Assembly: GCF_037976325.1 (NCBI RefSeq)
Contig: NZ_CP150265.1
Span: forward strand, 6,881,001-6,945,000
Reading direction: 5' to 3'
From: Paenibacillus sp. FSL K6-3182
GTDB taxonomy: Bacteria > Bacillota > Bacilli > Paenibacillales > Paenibacillaceae
Length of the DNA: 64,000 nt
The notes under the pieces were generated by a model. It was not told the origin of the DNA and ran no database searches. It saw only the letters and a list, made by a program, of their open reading frames with translations. Below are positions 60,319 to 64,000 of this stretch, one piece after another. Position 1 is the stretch's first letter, and each line of letters opens with the position of its first letter. The position numbers were made by a program, and so were the translations under genes.

Positions 60319-60780
60319 TTACTTAACCAGCAACGAGATAAGCATGGACCTTAACAACCTTGCCCGAATTTCATCCCTTAGCGGCAGCTTCAGTGCAATG
60401 GTATCGCGATGCACAGCCGCACGGAGCAGATTTCCCTCGCGCTTAGTGATAAGTCTTGCTTCCTCAAGCTGATAAATAAGCCCTTCCGCTGCACCTTGAT
60501 CGACACATTCTCCAACCGTTTCTTCGATATGGAATTGAATCGCCTTTAATGCAGGAAGCTCAATCCGTTGTATTCGGATATAGCCTCCGCCGCCGCGCTT
60601 ACTTTCAACCATGTATCCTTTCTCCATGGTAAATCGAGTACTAATTACATAGTTGATTTGCGACGGTACACAAGAAAATTTGTCAGCCAGGTCATTGCGT
60701 TGAATTTCTACTGCGCCCTCTGGACTTTCTTGAAGCATAAGCTTCAAGTACTGTTCGATGAGATCGGAAATGTTACGCAA
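60319..60780 (-). CDS. ctsR: Class III heat-shock repressor CtsR
   Basis: 153 residues. Winged-helix DNA-binding N-terminal half (MRNISDLIEQYLKLMLQESP, then ESKRGGGGYIRIQRIEL with the glycine-rich wing) and helical C-terminal dimer domain. It represses clp genes and is inactivated on heat, with McsB acting on it. It is the first gene of the operon it controls. Confidence 0.97.
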   Translation of the reverse strand: MRNISDLIEQYLKLMLQESPEGAVEIQRNDLADKFSCVPSQINYVISTRFTMEKGYMVESKRGGGGYIRIQRIELPALKAIQFHIEETVGECVDQGAAEGLIYQLEEARLITKREGNLLRAAVHRDTIALKLPLRDEIRARLLRSMLISLLVK

Positions 60781-60888
60781 ACCACCAACCTCCCTGAGAA
60801 ATAACCAATAAAACTAAAGTTGAAACATAGGTATTAATGAGGTCATGCAATCAAATCAGAATATACACCGAATATTCGGACAACTGAC

Positions 60889-60941
60889 TTTGACTTTCTT
60901 TGACCTTGATTTTATTATATGCAATTTCAGCAAAAGGTCAA
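60889..60941 (-). promoter_or_regulatory. Promoter and CtsR operator of ctsR-mcsA-mcsB-clpC
   Basis: Minus-strand TTGACC (60941-60936), 16-bp spacer, TATAAT (60919-60914), then the CtsR heptads GGTCAAA-GAA-AGTCAAA (60905-60889), which match the known tandem (A/G)GTCAAA rule. The operator covers the start of transcription, so the operon is autorepressed. The 305-bp gap 60781-61086 also holds the rRNA terminator. Confidence 0.88.
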
Positions 60942-61048
60942 GTGCTCGGTAAAATTGATTTTCCATTAGCTTGGTACGCTTGCATGCTGTTTATACATAG
61001 CCGGATTCATTTATATGATTAACGCTCTTTTTCTGCATGCAAATACAA

Positions 61049-61079
61049 CAAAAAACCTATCGCATATTATGCGATAGGT
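61049..61079 (-). terminator. Terminator of the rRNA operon
   Basis: Perfect 12-bp stem ACCTATCGCATA (arms 61079-61068 and 61066-61055), tight loop, then TTTTTTGTTG on the minus strand, just after 5S. Confidence 0.9.
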
Positions 61080-61086
61080 CTCTCGT

Positions 61087-61203
61087 GCTTGGCGACGTCC
61101 TACTCTCCCAAGACCCTGCGGTCTAAGTACCATCGGCGCTGAAGGGCTTAACGGTCGTGTTCGGTATGGGAACGCGTGGTTCACCTCCGCCATCGCCACC
61201 AAA
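61087..61203 (-). rRNA. rrf: 5S ribosomal RNA
   Basis: 117 nt on the minus strand, from TTTGGTGGCGATGGCGGAGG to GTAGGACGTCGCCAAGC. The 5' and 3' ends pair (GGTGGCGA/TCGCCAAG region) and the conserved GTTCCCATACCGAACACG loop is present. It follows the 23S gene by about 100 nt, the normal 16S-23S-5S order. Confidence 0.97.
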
Positions 61204-61303
61204 CGTAGCGTGTTGCACGCTGAAAACTGGATACGAAAGATTAGGCTTGCTGAAGCCTTAATGCTGCTGTCTACTGGATGTATGGGTCGCAGTAAACGTG
61301 TTT

Positions 61304-64000
<2,697 letters not shown>

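Overview
The window is a chromosomal segment of a low-to-mid GC, spore-forming Firmicute of the Paenibacillaceae type (Paenibacillus/Cohnella-like). Evidence: the Bacillales gene order is preserved over almost the whole window, with sigH, disA, ctsR-mcsA-mcsB-clpC, zinc-type S14 (rpsZ), L7Ae-family YbxF, KOW protein between map and infA, strong AGGAGG ribosome binding sites and frequent TTG/GTG starts. Nearly every gene is on the minus strand, so transcription runs from the right edge (an rRNA operon) towards the left edge (sulfate assimilation). The genus is inferred from layout and protein similarity recalled from memory; no database was searched.

Layout, in the direction of transcription (right to left): 23S rRNA (partial, 64000-61304) and 5S rRNA with a terminator; CtsR-controlled heat-shock operon ctsR-mcsA-mcsB-clpC; an iron(Fur)-controlled IsdG-type monooxygenase; an intergenic region carrying DnaA-box sequences; radA-disA; pssA; a secreted SLH-anchored serine hydrolase; one plus-strand small conserved gene; a PIN/TRAM membrane protein, ispD, ispF, gltX; a cysteine T-box followed by cysE-cysS-mrnC-rlmB-rae1; sigH; rpmG-secE-nusG-rplK-rplA; L10 leader-rplJ-rplL; ybxB; rpoB-rpoC; ybxF-rpsL-rpsG-fusA-tuf; a three-gene ABC importer (lipoprotein, permease, ATPase); the full S10, spc and alpha operons (rpsJ to rplQ); truA; L13 leader-rplM-rpsI; and cysH-sat, with sat cut by the left edge.

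The genes are largely a housekeeping information-processing block: ribosome, RNA polymerase, elongation factors, Sec translocon, tRNA charging and rRNA/tRNA modification. Interleaved are cysteine/sulfur metabolism (T-box cysE-cysS; cysH-sat), isoprenoid synthesis, c-di-AMP synthesis, protein quality control and stationary-phase sigma factor H. I saw no prophage, insertion sequence, CRISPR array or tRNA.

The points most worth a second look are: an Arg at the classic streptomycin-resistance position of S12 (R56); two related 96-nt structured intergenic elements (26828-26923 and 47863-47958) and a second pair of similar inverted repeats (35860-35910, 40543-40582); absence of the ECF transporter genes usually found between rplQ and truA, replaced by a hairpin-rich spacer containing an L10-leader-like motif; DnaA-box sequences between radA and the monooxygenase gene; an adenylate kinase that has lost two of four zinc ligands; and a 14-bp perfect hairpin between rpoB and rpoC. 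I did not find a convincing entirely new multi-gene system.
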